Numbered from the stretch's first letter, positions 35,990 to 46,100 are shown. The stretch is 64,000 nt of DNA from Mycobacterium sp. Aquia_213 (GCF_026625985.1 NZ_CP113116.1:3348001-3412000), one strand, 5' to 3'. Numbers and translations are program-made. Notes: a model not told the origin generated them from the sequence alone.

Positions 35990-36185
35990 CGTCGTCTCCT
36001 GCGTGCCTACGGTCAGGCCGGGGACGAAGTCGCGCAATCTGCGCGAGCACCGCGGTACCACCCCGCTTGCCGCGCTCACGCGCGGCCGCTCGATTCAGGC
36101 TGTGACGGGCCTACCCGTTCGGGTCTACTGGGCCGCGCGGGCTGTTCTTCCGAAGGCTCCCCGGTGATGGCCGGATCGATGCCGC
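35990..36185 (-). promoter_or_regulatory. ileS T-box riboswitch (translational type, short stem I)
   Basis: The leader of ileS carries the hallmark T-box GTGGTACCGCG (36051-36061, read on the minus strand), whose UGGN pairs with the free 3' end of uncharged tRNA. The isoleucine specifier AUC lies at 36166-36168 inside GGCCATCACCGG of a very short stem I, followed by a GGGAGCCTTCGGAAGAAC segment. This matches the mycobacterial ileS T-box as I recall it. No terminator is seen before the start, and AGGAG lies at 35996-36000, so control is probably at translation initiation. Ends are approximate. Confidence 0.9.
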
Positions 36186-36188
36186 TCC

Positions 36189-36194
36189 ACTTTA
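36189..36194 (-). promoter_or_regulatory. Probable -10 box for the ileS leader
   Basis: TAAAGT read on the minus strand lies 7-8 bp before the apparent 5' end of the T-box. No convincing -35 box is visible; the region upstream is taken up by the hairpin at 36196-36256. Confidence 0.35.
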
Positions 36195-36195
36195 C

Positions 36196-36256
36196 CGCGA
36201 GACTGCAACTGCCTACGCAAACGCCGAGTAAGAACGTCGGCAGATGCAGTCTCGCG
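36196..36256 (-). terminator. Strong hairpin after the Rv1535-like gene
   Basis: Two 18-bp arms (36196-36213 and 36239-36256) pair with a single mismatch around a 25-nt loop, starting 10 bp past the stop codon. A second, overlapping pair, GCCTACGC (36211-36218) with GCGTAGGC (36254-36261), could form a competing hairpin. There is no U-run. It probably ends the upstream transcript, and it abuts the ileS promoter. Confidence 0.6.
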
Positions 36257-36265
36257 TAGGCAAGC

Positions 36266-36505
36266 TCAGGCCTTGACTTCGAGCACACCGACTCGCCACA
36301 GCGCCGCGTAGACGTGCCGAACGGGGACGCTCAGCAGGCGAGCGGCACCGGCCACCAGCGGGTCGCCAGCGCCGAAGTATCCGGCGTCGGCGGGCCGGGC
36401 AACCTTCTTGGGCGCGGGGGCCTGCGTCGGGGTGGTGTCGCGCACGACGCGCAGGTTGCGGACGGGCGCTACGGCAACTACTTCGTCGAAGAGTACAGCG
36501 GTCAT
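36266..36505 (-). CDS. Small conserved protein, Rv1535-like
   Basis: 79 residues: a hydrophobic start MTAVLFDEVVAVAPVRNL, a Pro/Lys-rich middle with APAPKKVARP, and a conserved C-terminal half around DAGYFGAGDPLVAGAARLL and VYAALWRVGVLEV. The function is unknown. In M. tuberculosis the equivalent gene is under an M-box Mg2+ riboswitch, and the same leader is present here. TAGGAG lies 6 nt before the ATG. An added 26-codon ORF lies between the riboswitch and this gene. Confidence 0.88.
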   Translation of the reverse strand: MTAVLFDEVVAVAPVRNLRVVRDTTPTQAPAPKKVARPADAGYFGAGDPLVAGAARLLSVPVRHVYAALWRVGVLEVKA

Positions 36506-36606
36506 GATCGTCTCCTAACGGAATTGCAAACGGGTACTGACTGGACTGATATGTCCCGACCCGTAAGGGTTCCGATCCGAGAACGCTTGAGCAGTAAGCG
36601 GATTCG

Positions 36607-36687
36607 CTAGCTCGAGGCGTCGGGCCGGAGGTCGGATTGGGACGGCGCTTGTCCCGGATATCCATCCGGACTGCCACTGGAACTCAT
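36607..36687 (-). CDS. 26-codon leader ORF between the M-box and the Rv1535-like gene
   Basis: An ATG start is preceded 8-9 nt upstream by a full AGGAGG (36698-36703), stronger than the site of the gene it precedes. The peptide is small, Ser/Pro-rich and ends DLRPDASS; prolines are at positions 7, 11, 15 and 22. By analogy with the proline-containing mgtL-type leaders of enteric bacteria, ribosome progress here could report on Mg2+ or proline-tRNA supply. Translation is not proven; the strong ribosome-binding site and location are the evidence. Confidence 0.55.
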   Translation of the reverse strand: MSSSGSPDGYPGQAPSQSDLRPDASS

Positions 36688-36765
36688 GCGTCCCTCACCT
36701 CCTCTACGGCCACGACGCGTGCGGGTTACCCGCGCCTATTTGCGCGCACCAGAAGGAGTTCAGAA

Positions 36766-36781
36766 TCCGGCGACCGCCGGA
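36766..36781 (-). terminator. Short hairpin at the 3' end of the M-box
   Basis: TCCGGCG and CGCCGGA pair perfectly with a 2-nt spacer and are followed on the minus strand by TTCTG. It could be the expression-platform terminator of the M-box. The U-run is weak and the loop is very tight. Confidence 0.4.
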
Positions 36782-36955
36782 AATCCGCACCCCTCTCGTC
36801 AGAGCTTTGGCACCACACGACGTGTCCGGAACTCCGGAAGCCACTTGGACTCAACCCTTAAGCCGGGAGGAGCTGTCCTGACCCGGGGCGTCTTTCGACG
36901 TTCGGGGTCAGTGGCCTGTGTTCGTGTAGCCGCCTCACCTAACGAGGTGCTGCTG
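36780..36955 (-). promoter_or_regulatory. M-box (ykoK) Mg2+ riboswitch
   Basis: The minus strand carries the conserved M-box opening CTCGTTAGGTGAGGCGGCTAC (read in parts), then ACACAGGCCACTGACCCCG, GGGTCAGGACAGCTCC, TTAAGGGTTGAGTCC and AAGTGGCTTCCGGAG, the order expected for the ykoK element. High Mg2+ folds this RNA to switch off the downstream gene. M. tuberculosis has the same element before Rv1535. Ends are approximate; the 3' limit is set by the hairpin at 36766. Confidence 0.9.
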
Positions 36956-36958
36956 TAA

Positions 36959-36987
36959 ATACTCCACGAGGGGTCCAACCCGGTCAA
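36959..36987 (-). promoter_or_regulatory. Promoter of the M-box transcript
   Basis: The minus strand has TTGACC (36982-36987) and GAGTAT (36959-36964) separated by exactly 17 bp, a good match to a housekeeping sigma promoter. Transcription would start a few bases before the M-box. Confidence 0.6.
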
Positions 36988-37035
36988 TGTGATCTGGCCC
37001 GTGTTGCGCAACTTTTAGGCATCTTCACAGCTTTC

Positions 37036-37050
37036 GCCCAGGCTTTGGGC
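37036..37050 (-). terminator. Possible terminator after the nitronate monooxygenase gene
   Basis: GCCCA and TGGGC pair around a 5-nt loop, within a longer CAGC...GCTG frame, about 65 bp after the stop. There is no U-run, so this is weak. The remaining gap from 37051 to 37113 shows nothing else. Confidence 0.3.
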
Positions 37051-37113
37051 CGCTGACCTGCGTAAATACGGATCTGTGGGATCGTTCACATCCGCCGAAA
37101 TGCGCCCCGACGG

Positions 37114-38238
37114 TCAGTCGTCAGCTAAGTTCTCCAGCCGCCCGATGGTCTCGGCGAACTCCTCGATCATGTCGAGCATGACCGAACGGGTCGGCCGGAC
37201 TCGGTCCAGCGAACCGACCACCTGGCCGACGAAGTAGGTTGCCAGCTCACGCGCTTTGGCGCCGGGATGGGCGGCCGCTTGGCTGATGCGCATTTGCGGT
37301 TCGGTGACCAGGGTGGTCTGCAACGGCATACCGAGCGGAGCCGGGTTTTCGGGCCGCTCCCATTCATCGGTCCAGGCCGTCCGCAGCATCCGAGCCGGCT
37401 TGCCCGTCATCGACCGCGATCGCACGGTGTCCGACGAACTGGCGGCCAGGAACTTCTCCTTGACCACCGGGTCGGTCTCGGCTTCCTCGGTGGTCAGCCA
37501 GACCGAGCCACACCACACGCCCTCGGCGCCAAGAGCCAGGGCCGCCGCGATCTGGCGGCCGCGGGCGATCCCTCCGGCCGCCAGCACCGGGACGGGTGCG
37601 GCCGCATCGACGACTTCGGGCACCAGAACCATGGTCGCCACCTCGCCGGTGTGCCCGCCCGCTTCGGTGCCCTGCGCGACGATCAGGTCTACTCCGGCCG
37701 CGGCATGCCGTCGCGCGTGCTCGGTGGTGCCCGCCAGCGCGGCCACCAACACGTCGTGTCCGTGCGCGCGTTCGACAAGGTCGGCCGGCGGCGGCCCGAG
37801 CGCACTGGCGATCAACCGAATGTCGTGCGCGAAGGCCACTTCCAGCAGCGGCTCGTAGCCCTTGGGCGAGATGTTGAGGCCGCCCACGGATGCCCGCGGC
37901 GGTTCGGCCGGTGCCGTGATGCCATATCGGGCGAGCAAGTCCTCGACGAACGCGCGGTGCTCCTGCGGGAGCAACTCCCTGACTTGCTTCGCGTCGATTC
38001 CGCCTTGCTCGGCGCCGACGTACTTGGGCGGCAACAGCAGGTCGACCCCGTAGGGCTTGCCGCCGGTCTGCTCCTCGATCCAGGTCAGCTCGTTCTGCAG
38101 CCGCTGCGGGCTATGCGCGACGGCACCGAGGACGCCGAAACCGCCCGCGTTGGTAACCGCGGCGACCACGTCGCGACAGTGGCTGAAGGCGCATATCGGG
38201 AACTCCACACCGAGCATCTCGGCGACTCTGGTCCGCAT
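37114..38238 (-). CDS. Nitronate monooxygenase family protein, Rv1533-like
   Basis: 374-residue FMN TIM-barrel enzyme of the 2-nitropropane dioxygenase group. The opening RVAEMLGVEFPICAF, the glycine strands GGFGVLGA, then VDLIVAQGTEAGGHTG and PVLAAGGIARGRQIAAALALGA (phosphate-binding loop, read in parts) are typical. It oxidises nitronates or a related substrate; the physiological substrate in mycobacteria is not settled. It is followed on the same strand by the M-box transcript. Confidence 0.9.
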   Translation of the reverse strand: MRTRVAEMLGVEFPICAFSHCRDVVAAVTNAGGFGVLGAVAHSPQRLQNELTWIEEQTGGKPYGVDLLLPPKYVGAEQGGIDAKQVRELLPQEHRAFVEDLLARYGITAPAEPPRASVGGLNISPKGYEPLLEVAFAHDIRLIASALGPPPADLVERAHGHDVLVAALAGTTEHARRHAAAGVDLIVAQGTEAGGHTGEVATMVLVPEVVDAAAPVPVLAAGGIARGRQIAAALALGAEGVWCGSVWLTTEEAETDPVVKEKFLAASSSDTVRSRSMTGKPARMLRTAWTDEWERPENPAPLGMPLQTTLVTEPQMRISQAAAHPGAKARELATYFVGQVVGSLDRVRPTRSVMLDMIEEFAETIGRLENLADD

Positions 38239-38273
38239 TCCTCGACGCTAGGAGTTATCGCGGGACATGGCAA

Positions 38274-38843
38274 TCAACCCGCGGGTGCACACCCGTCGGG
38301 CGGCCAGCCCGCCACACCGTCCTCAAGCGGGACGTCGAGACTCTGCAGAATCGACGAGACCATTCGCCATGCGCTGATGGCGGTCACGAGTTCGACGAGA
38401 ATCGTTTTGTCACTATGTAATTCGCGCTCACAGGCCGCCCAGCTCCGCGGGCTGACCGCACCGTCGCGCACCACATCGTCGGTGGCCGCCAGCACCGCGC
38501 GCTCGGTGGGCCCGAATCCGTCGTGCTGTTGCCAATCGCGCACACCGAGCAGGTCGTCGGTCGTGACGCCCAACCGGGTAGCGACGCGCCAATGCTGCGT
38601 CCATTCGTATTCGCACGCGGTGAGCCAACCGATCCGCATGATGACCAGCTCCCGTAACCGCGCGTCCAGCGAACCGTGCCACAGCATGGTCGCAAGCAGG
38701 TCGTTGACCGCGCGCGCCAACTGTGGATGATTCAGCAACACCTGGAAGATGCTGAGCTCGGCCATGTAGTCGGGTACGGCCGCCTCGTCGGCGGCGGCCT
38801 TGGCCTCGCCGAGCGGCAGTCCGGGCACGCGGGCTGTTGTCAT
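38274..38843 (-). CDS. Carboxymuconolactone decarboxylase (AhpD-fold) family protein, Rv1531-like
   Basis: 189 residues. The CMD/AhpD core is seen at LDARLRELVIMRIGWLTACEYEW (read in parts) followed by QHWRVATRLGV. The usual redox C-x-x-C is replaced by a single Cys with Trp and His (CEYEWTQH), so a thiol-peroxidase role is doubtful. ATG 38843 begins MTTARVPGLPLG; the frame is open further upstream. It is the last gene before the GPL section that matches the order of the M. tuberculosis genome. Confidence 0.85.
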   Translation of the reverse strand: MTTARVPGLPLGEAKAAADEAAVPDYMAELSIFQVLLNHPQLARAVNDLLATMLWHGSLDARLRELVIMRIGWLTACEYEWTQHWRVATRLGVTTDDLLGVRDWQQHDGFGPTERAVLAATDDVVRDGAVSPRSWAACERELHSDKTILVELVTAISAWRMVSSILQSLDVPLEDGVAGWPPDGCAPAG

Positions 38844-39160
38844 CGTGTGAGCACTCCGATCAACTGGCGGAACGTCTTCGCGTTCACCGGTAATCGTAGT
38901 CAGCGGTACGCGTCGCCTTCGGGGTGCGGTGGGCGAATAGGCAACCCCCGGCCGAGCGCAGATAGACACGTGTTGAACGACGGGCGTTTACCGGTGAACG
39001 TTCCACGAAAATGCGGCTGTTCGCCCCGATGCTCAGCCGCCAAAACAACTACGGTTTTAAGAAAAGGGCGCAATGAATTGTTCGCCCTCACAGCTGAATT
39101 CGAGGCCGGCTGCCTATGGCGCTGGCTGTCCTCGCACGTCCGCAGATTGGTGTGTAAGCC
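38844..39160. other. 317-bp intergenic region upstream of the GT2 gene, with a hairpin
   Basis: No gene is supported here. A hairpin at 39065-39088 has arms AGGGCG/CGCCCT with an inner CAA/TTG pair and a 2-nt bulge, 73 bp before the glycosyltransferase start; it could be a leader structure. The stretch 39040-39085 is richer in A/T than its surroundings and may include the promoter. It is the junction between the conserved Rv1531-type block and the GPL section. Confidence 0.5.
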
Positions 39161-40084
39161 ATGGCGCAACAGCCCTCGGTCTCAATCGTCATTCCCGCGT
39201 ATAACGAAGAACGGTTCATCGGCAAGTGCCTGGAATCGTGCATCAACCAGACCTCGGCGCCGGACGAGATAATCGTCGTCAACAACAAGTCGACCGACGA
39301 CACCGCGTCGATTGTGCGCAGATATCAGGCACAGGCGCCGCACCTGGACATCCAGCTTCTCGACCAGAACACCCACCAGGGCCTGGCGCCGACCCGCGAC
39401 CACGGGTTCGACCACGCGCGGGGTGACGTTTTCGGCCGTATCGACGCCGACACGGTCATTCCGCCGGACTGGGTCGAGACGGTTCGCCGCTGCTTCTCCG
39501 ACCCCGACATCGACGCCGCGAGCGGTCCGATCGCCATTTACGACCTGCCGTTCCGGGGCTTCCTCTTCTGGGTGGATTCCACGCTTCGCCACCACTTGCA
39601 CAAACACGTCCGCAGTGAGCGGTTTCTCCTCGGCTGCAACATGGCAATTCGCGCCACGGCGTGGAAGGGCGTCCGTCTTCAGACGCAACTGGATCCGGAA
39701 GTGCGCCTGCACGAAGACATCGACCTGGCGCTGACGTTGTTCAAAAACGATTTCGAGATTTCCTATGAGCCGGCGATGGTCGCCGACATCTCTGGCCGGC
39801 GGGTGGAATCCCCACCGCGCGAGTTCTACCGGTACGCCACGCGTTACACGCGGACGACCCAACTGCACGGCATCAAGAGCCCGACGGCCCACACGACGAT
39901 TGCCACCCTGCTGTTGCTGTATTACCCGTTCCGGACGATGCGGTTCTTTTATGACGCAGACGAACAGAAATTCACCCTGGCAAAGCTGCGGGACCGGCTG
40001 CGCAACGTAGGCCGATCCGCCGCGATACGGTCGCGCGCAAACGTCCGGCGCGGGCTGGCCGTGACGCAGCCGCCGGCTGCCTAG
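39161..40084 (+). CDS. Family 2 glycosyltransferase
   Basis: 307 residues, GT-A fold: VSIVIPAYNEERFI, then IIVVNNKSTDDTA, GRIDADTVIPPDW with the DxD metal site, and LHEDIDLALTL holding the likely catalytic acidic pair. A hydrophobic stretch near residue 250 (IATLLLLYYPF) may touch the membrane. It converges on mps2 at the locus end, where other GPL clusters place the gap gene. A role in GPL or another surface glycolipid is likely from context only; Rv1520 of the equivalent M. tuberculosis locus is also a sugar transferase. Confidence 0.88.
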   Translation: MAQQPSVSIVIPAYNEERFIGKCLESCINQTSAPDEIIVVNNKSTDDTASIVRRYQAQAPHLDIQLLDQNTHQGLAPTRDHGFDHARGDVFGRIDADTVIPPDWVETVRRCFSDPDIDAASGPIAIYDLPFRGFLFWVDSTLRHHLHKHVRSERFLLGCNMAIRATAWKGVRLQTQLDPEVRLHEDIDLALTLFKNDFEISYEPAMVADISGRRVESPPREFYRYATRYTRTTQLHGIKSPTAHTTIATLLLLYYPFRTMRFFYDADEQKFTLAKLRDRLRNVGRSAAIRSRANVRRGLAVTQPPAA

Positions 40085-40086
40085 TG

Positions 40087-40110
40087 ATCAACTAGCTTGC
40101 GGCAGTTGAT
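40087..40110. terminator. Hairpin between convergent GT2 and mps2 genes
   Basis: ATCAACT and AGTTGAT pair perfectly over 7 bp around a 10-nt loop in the 34-bp gap between the two stop codons. It could act on both strands. There is no U-run. Confidence 0.4.
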
Positions 40111-40118
40111 AATCGGGA

Positions 40119-43100
40119 CTAGAGCAGGCCCACCAGCTGCAAGTCGGTGACGTACTTGATGATCACCGGTGCCGAAATGTGCGGGATGTCGTTGTCCGCG
40201 CCGATCTTGGCTTCCTGCACCGCGGCACGGAACCGGTCGGTCGGCGCGAACGATCCGCGGGTCGGCTCGAGCGGTTGTATCTGCTCGGGATTGTGCAACA
40301 TCAACTGCAGCATCTGCAGCACGGAGTGCTGGCGCTGCCGGTCCGGCAGGGCCCGCAGGCCGGCCTCGAACTGCCGCACCCACTCCCCGAAGTCGTCGAT
40401 GCGCTGGATCGGATAGCCGGCCTCGATCAGCCAGTCGACGTAGGTGTCGATTCCGATGCCGTCGTCGTGCGGGTTCATCACGTGATAGGTCTCGAACCCG
40501 TCGACCACCTGGGCCCCGAGGGTGGCGATGGATTCGGCGACGAATTCGACCGGCAGCGCGTCGTAGTGCGCCCGTTGCCGGTTGCCGTTTTCGTCGCGCG
40601 TGTAGAACGAACCGGGCGCGACGCCGGTGGCCACCAGGCTCAGGATCATCCGGGTGACGACGTCCGTCACGTTGAACTGGCCCGCGTAGCTGACGTCGGA
40701 CAGGATCATGTCACTGCGGAACACCGAAACCGGAAGCCCGAACGCGTCATTGGCCTCGCGCAGCAGCACCTCACCGGCCCACTTGCTGTTGCCATAGCCG
40801 TTGGCGTAGCTGCCGTCGAGGACGCGGGTTGGGCTGATCGCCCGGATGTCGGCTTCCTCGGTGAACAACGCCGGCTCGATCTGGCGACCGAGGTCCGACG
40901 TCGACACATAGGCGTATGGCTTCATCCGCGAAGTCAGCGCAAACTTGATCAGTTCGCCGGTGCCAACGACGTTGGACCCGAACAGCTCTCGGTAGGGCAG
41001 CACACCGTTGACCACGGCGGCCGAGTCGACGATCAGATCGACGGTGTCGGTCAGCCGTTGGTAGGTCTGCTCGTCGAGACCCAGGTTGGCTTCGCCCTTG
41101 TCGCCGGCGACGACCTCGAGATGGTCGGCGGCCAGCTGGTGGAAGCGGTCCACCAGCTGCGGGTCGCCGCTGTCGAATGTCTTCTCCAGACGGCGCCATG
41201 CCTCCTGATCGGAGCCGGCTCGCACCAGGCAGATCAGTTTGCCGTCAACACGTTTCAGTTGCTTGAGCCACTCCAGGGCCAGGTAACGGCCCAGGAAGCC
41301 GGTCGCCCCGGTCAACAGCACGGTACGCGCTTCGGCGCTCGGGCCCGGCAGCGTCGGAGCACCGAGCAGCGTCGTCTCGTCGATGAACTTGTCCAGGGTG
41401 AGGTCGCTGGCACGCAGTTCCTCGGTGTCGCGTCCGTGCACGGCAACGTAACTCGGGCCGTTGGCATCGGTCTCGTCCGAGTCGACGTCACTGTCCAAAC
41501 GCTGGCTCATGGCGCGAACCGACGGCGCCTCGAACAGCGTGCGCACCGACAGGTTGCCGTCGAACGCCGTGTTGATCGCGGCGACCACCCGCATCGCCGA
41601 CAGCGAATCGCCGCCCAGATCGAAGAAGGAGTTCTCGACGCCGACCCGCTCGATACCGAGCACCTGGCCATAGATCCCGGCCACGATCTCCTCGGTGGGT
41701 GTCGCGGGCGGGGTGTAGCGGACAGCACTCTGGTATTCGGGTGCGGGCAGCGCTCGCTTGTCGAGCTTGCCGTTGACGGTGCGCGGCAACGTGTCGAGCA
41801 CGACCACCGCCGTCGGAACCATGTAGCCCGGCAACCGCTCGCTCAGCGCATGGCGCATCTGGGCCGTGTCGACTTCGCCGGTGACGGTCACATAGCCCAC
41901 CAGCCGCTTGTCGCCCGGCCGATCCTCGCGGGCGATCACGGCCGCGGCCTGCACCCCGTCGAGGGCGGCCAACGCCGCCTGAACCTCACCGAGTTCGATG
42001 CGATAGCCGCGGATCTTGACCTGCTCATCGGCACGGCCGAGGTACTGCAATTGCCCGTCGGAACCCCAACGCACCAGGTCCCCGGTGCGATACATCCGCG
42101 ACCCAGGCCCGCCGAACGGGCACGCCACGAACCGCGACGCGGTCAGACCGGCCCGGCGCAGATAGCCAACCGCCACGCCGCGACCGGCGATGTACAACTC
42201 ACCGACCACACCTTCGGGCGCCGGCCGTAACCACTTGTCCAGCACGAACAACGCCGCGCCCGGCACCGGCACACCGATCGGTGCGCCTTCGCCAGCCTTC
42301 ATCGGCGCGCTGATCGCGGCATAGATCGTGGCCTCGGTCGGGCCGTAGGCGTTGATCATGACCCGCCCCGGCGCCCACTTGTCCACTATTTCGTTCGGGG
42401 ACGCCTCCCCCGCCATCACCAGCGTTGCGGACTCCAGCCCTTCGCCCGGCATCATCGCCAGCGCCGACGGAGTCTGACCCACCACGGTCACTTGTTCGGC
42501 GATCAGCAGGTCGCGCAGCTCGTGCGCGGACGCCGCCGCCGAATCGGGCACCACGACCAGCCGCGAACCATGGAGCAGGGCATTGAAGATCTCCCACACC
42601 GAAACGTCGAAGCTGTAGGAGTGCCATTGCGACCACACCTGCCCCGGACCGGTGGGTGCGCCCGGATCGGGTGCTTCCAGTAGCGACGTCGCGTTGTGGT
42701 GGGTGATCGCCACGCCCTTGGGCACCCCGGTCGTACCCGAGGTGTAGATCGTGTACGCCAGATCCTCCGGCGCAGCCACCGGGAAGGTGATGTCCGAGGG
42801 GATGGCCAGGTCGGGATCGTCGACGTCGATGACCGCCAAATCGGCCCCGTCGAAGCGTGACCGCATGGTCGCGTTGGTGATCGCCGCGACCGGTGTCGCG
42901 TCGCCGAGCATGAACTCGAGCCGTGCGTCGGGCATTACCGGGTCGATCGGCAGGTAGGCCGCTCCGGACTTGAGCACCGCCACCATCGCCACGATCGCCT
43001 CGGCCGACCGGTTGAACAGCAGCGCCACGCACTCACCCGGGCGCGCACCTTGAGCGACCAGCGCCCGCGCCAACCGCTCGGCCGCCTCGTCGAGCTCACG

Positions 43101-46100
43101 GAAGGTCCACGACCGCTCGCCGTCCACCAGTGCTACCCCGTCCGGGGTGCGGGCTACCTGCGCGGCGAACATCTCCGGGATCGTCGTGCCCGCCGCCGGC
43201 TGGGTCAGCACCGCACGGTTGCCCCAATCGTCAAGGCGCGCATGCTCACCGGCGTCCAGCACGTCCATCGACGACAGCCGCTGGGTCGGGTCGGCGGTCA
43301 TCGCCACCAGCACCCGCTGGAACCGCTCCACCAGCGTTTCGATGCTGGCCGGGTCGAACACGTCGGTGTCGTACTCGACGCGGATGCCCAATTCGTGGCC
43401 CGGCAAGGCCATTACGGAAAGCGGGTAGTGGTTGTATTCGCGGTTGGTGACGTCGGTGATCGCCAGTTCGTGGACGCCCACCGGCACGTTGGTGTCGATC
43501 GGGTAGTTCTCGTAGAGGAACAGCGTGTCGAACAACTGGTCGTGGCCGGTGGCGCGGTGAATGTCGCTCAGCCCCAGGTGTTCGTGCTCGAGCCTGTTGT
43601 TGTGCGCGGTCTGCAGCTGGTCGAGCAGGTCGCCGATGGTGGTGGACACGGTGGTGTTCGCCCGCACCGCAACGGTGTTAATCAGCAGGCCCACAATCGA
43701 TTCCGAGCCGATCACTTCGGGGGGCCGGCCCGAGACCGCGGTGCCGAACGCGACGTCGCGCTGGCCGGTCAGCCACATCAGCAGCTGTGCCCACCCGGCC
43801 TGTAGCACGGTGTTCACGGTGGTGTGGCAGGAGCGGGCCAGCGTGCTGAGCGCGCGGGTCGTCTCGGCGGACACCCGATACGAGTCGACGCGTCGCCGCC
43901 CGAGCGCGATCCGGGTGGCGGGTCCGACCAGAGTCGGGTTGTCGAAACCTTCGAACATTTCGCGCCACGCCGCCTGGGCCGCGCCGCGGTCCTGCTCGGC
44001 AAGCCAGGTGAGAATGCTGCGATACGACGCGGGCGCGGGCAGCCGCTCACCGTAGTAGCTGGCGAAGATTTCGCGCAGCAGGATCGGCAGCGACCAGCCG
44101 TCCATCACGATGTGGTGGTTGGTGAGCACGAACCGGTGCTTGTTCTCCCCGATCCGGATCAACGCCGCGCGGAAGGCCGGCCGGCCGAGCAGGTCGCTGA
44201 CCGCGTCGCGTTCGTCGGCGCAGAGCCCCTCGATCTGCTCGTCGTGGCCGGCTTCGTCGCTGTCGAGCTGGATGTACCGCCAGGCCATGACGGGCTCGGC
44301 GGGAATGACCTGCACCGGCTCGTCGAACTGAGCGGAGAATCGGGCCGCCAGGTTGGGGTGCCGGTTGACCACCGTCTGCACCGCTTCGCGCAGCCGCTGC
44401 GGCTCAATGGCACCGGCGATCGTGATACCAAGCTGCACCGCGTAGACGTCGTCGCCGTTGTCGCCGCCCTGGGCGACGCTGGCGTGAAACAGCAGACCCT
44501 GCTGCACCGGGGTCAGCGGCAACACGTCGGCAAGGTGGTACTGCTGATCGAGTTGGTCGAGCTGCTTTTGAGTCAGCCGTGTGGGCGCCAGGTCGGACGG
44601 CGTCAAGCCACCCCCGCCGTTGCGCACGTGCGCGCAGATGCCCGACAGCGCCTCGAACCACAGCTTGCTCAGCCGGCTGATCTGCTCGCCGTCCAGCGCC
44701 GAGGGCGCCCAGGTCCAGCTGGCGTGCAGGTGCGGGCCCGCTTCGGTGTCCATGGTGCCCGCGTTGAGGTCGACGGTGTGCATGAGTGGCAGCGGCACCG
44801 CGGTGGCCGCGCCGGCGACGGACAAACCTTCTTCGGAGATCCGCCATAAATCACCGGAGAGCTCCGCGGCCGTGCCGGCACCCAGCCGGCCCAGGTAGTT
44901 GAACCCGATCGCCGGGTCGTTGCCGTGCAGGTCCACTTCGTTGTTCGCGTAGCGCAGCAGTCCGTAGGTCAGCGGATCGGGCAGCCCGCGCAGCTGCTCC
45001 TTGGCCTCTTTGACCACCGGCCCCAGCGCGCTGCCGCCGGCCACCACCTGCGCCCAGTCCAGCTCACCGACCGACAGCGACACCGGGTATTTGGTGGTGA
45101 ACCACCCCACCGTGCGCGATAAGTCGACGCCCCGAGCCAATTCCTCGTGGCGGCCGTGACCCTCGACGCCGATGCCGATCGGCGCGCCGCCGGTACCCAG
45201 GAACTCCGCCCAGGCCAACCCGAACGCGATCAACAGAATGTCTTGCACCCCAGCGTGAAACGCCGCCGGCACCTCACCCAACAGCAGCCGTGTCGTCTCG
45301 ACATCGAGCTCGGCCGATAACTGTTCGGCGGTGACGTAGGTGTCCACCTCGGGGCGCACCGCCGGCAACGCGGCCGGCACCGCGGCAACTCGCCGCCACG
45401 CCTCGACATGCTCGGTCACCGCGGGGCGCTGCGCGTACTCCTCCAGCAGCGACGACCAGCGGGCAAACGACGTCCCGCCCGGGGGCAACTCCACCGGCTG
45501 CCCGCTGTGATGCAGGGCCCAGGCGATGTTCAAGTCTTCCAACAGGATTCGCCACGACACACCGTCGACCGCCAGGTGGTGAATGATCAGCACCAACTGA
45601 GACGTCGAGCTGACCCACAACGCGCTCAACATCACTCCGGCGGACGGGTTCAGCCGCGACCGCGCCGCGACGAGCGCCTCGTCGGACAACACCTCGACCG
45701 ACTGCAGCAGACCCGCGGCATCCACGGTCCCGACTTCGGGTACCTGAAGCGACCACTCGCCCGCGTCGTCGTCCTCGACACGCAACCGCAGGGTGGCGTG
45801 CCGATCGACCAATGCCTGCAGCACGGGCGCCACGTCGGCCTCGGTCGCTGCGGTCGGAGCCTGCACCACCATCGTCTGGTTGAACTGCTCGACGGGGCCC
45901 ACCACGCCTTGCAGCCAACGGATGATCGGGGTGGCGACCACGTCCCCGATGCCCTCGTCGACGACGCCGTCGGCGCCATCGGTCATCGTTGCTACCCGGG
46001 CCAGCCGGGCGACGGTCTGCTCGACGAAAATGTCACGGGGACGGCACAATACGCCCGCCGCGCGGGCGCGCGCCGATACCTGCATCGACAGGATGCTGTC

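Noticed and set aside
34157..36259. A 700-codon open frame antisense to ileS
   Set aside because: It covers both coding sequence and the T-box leader, has no recognisable domain, and ileS on the other strand is certain.
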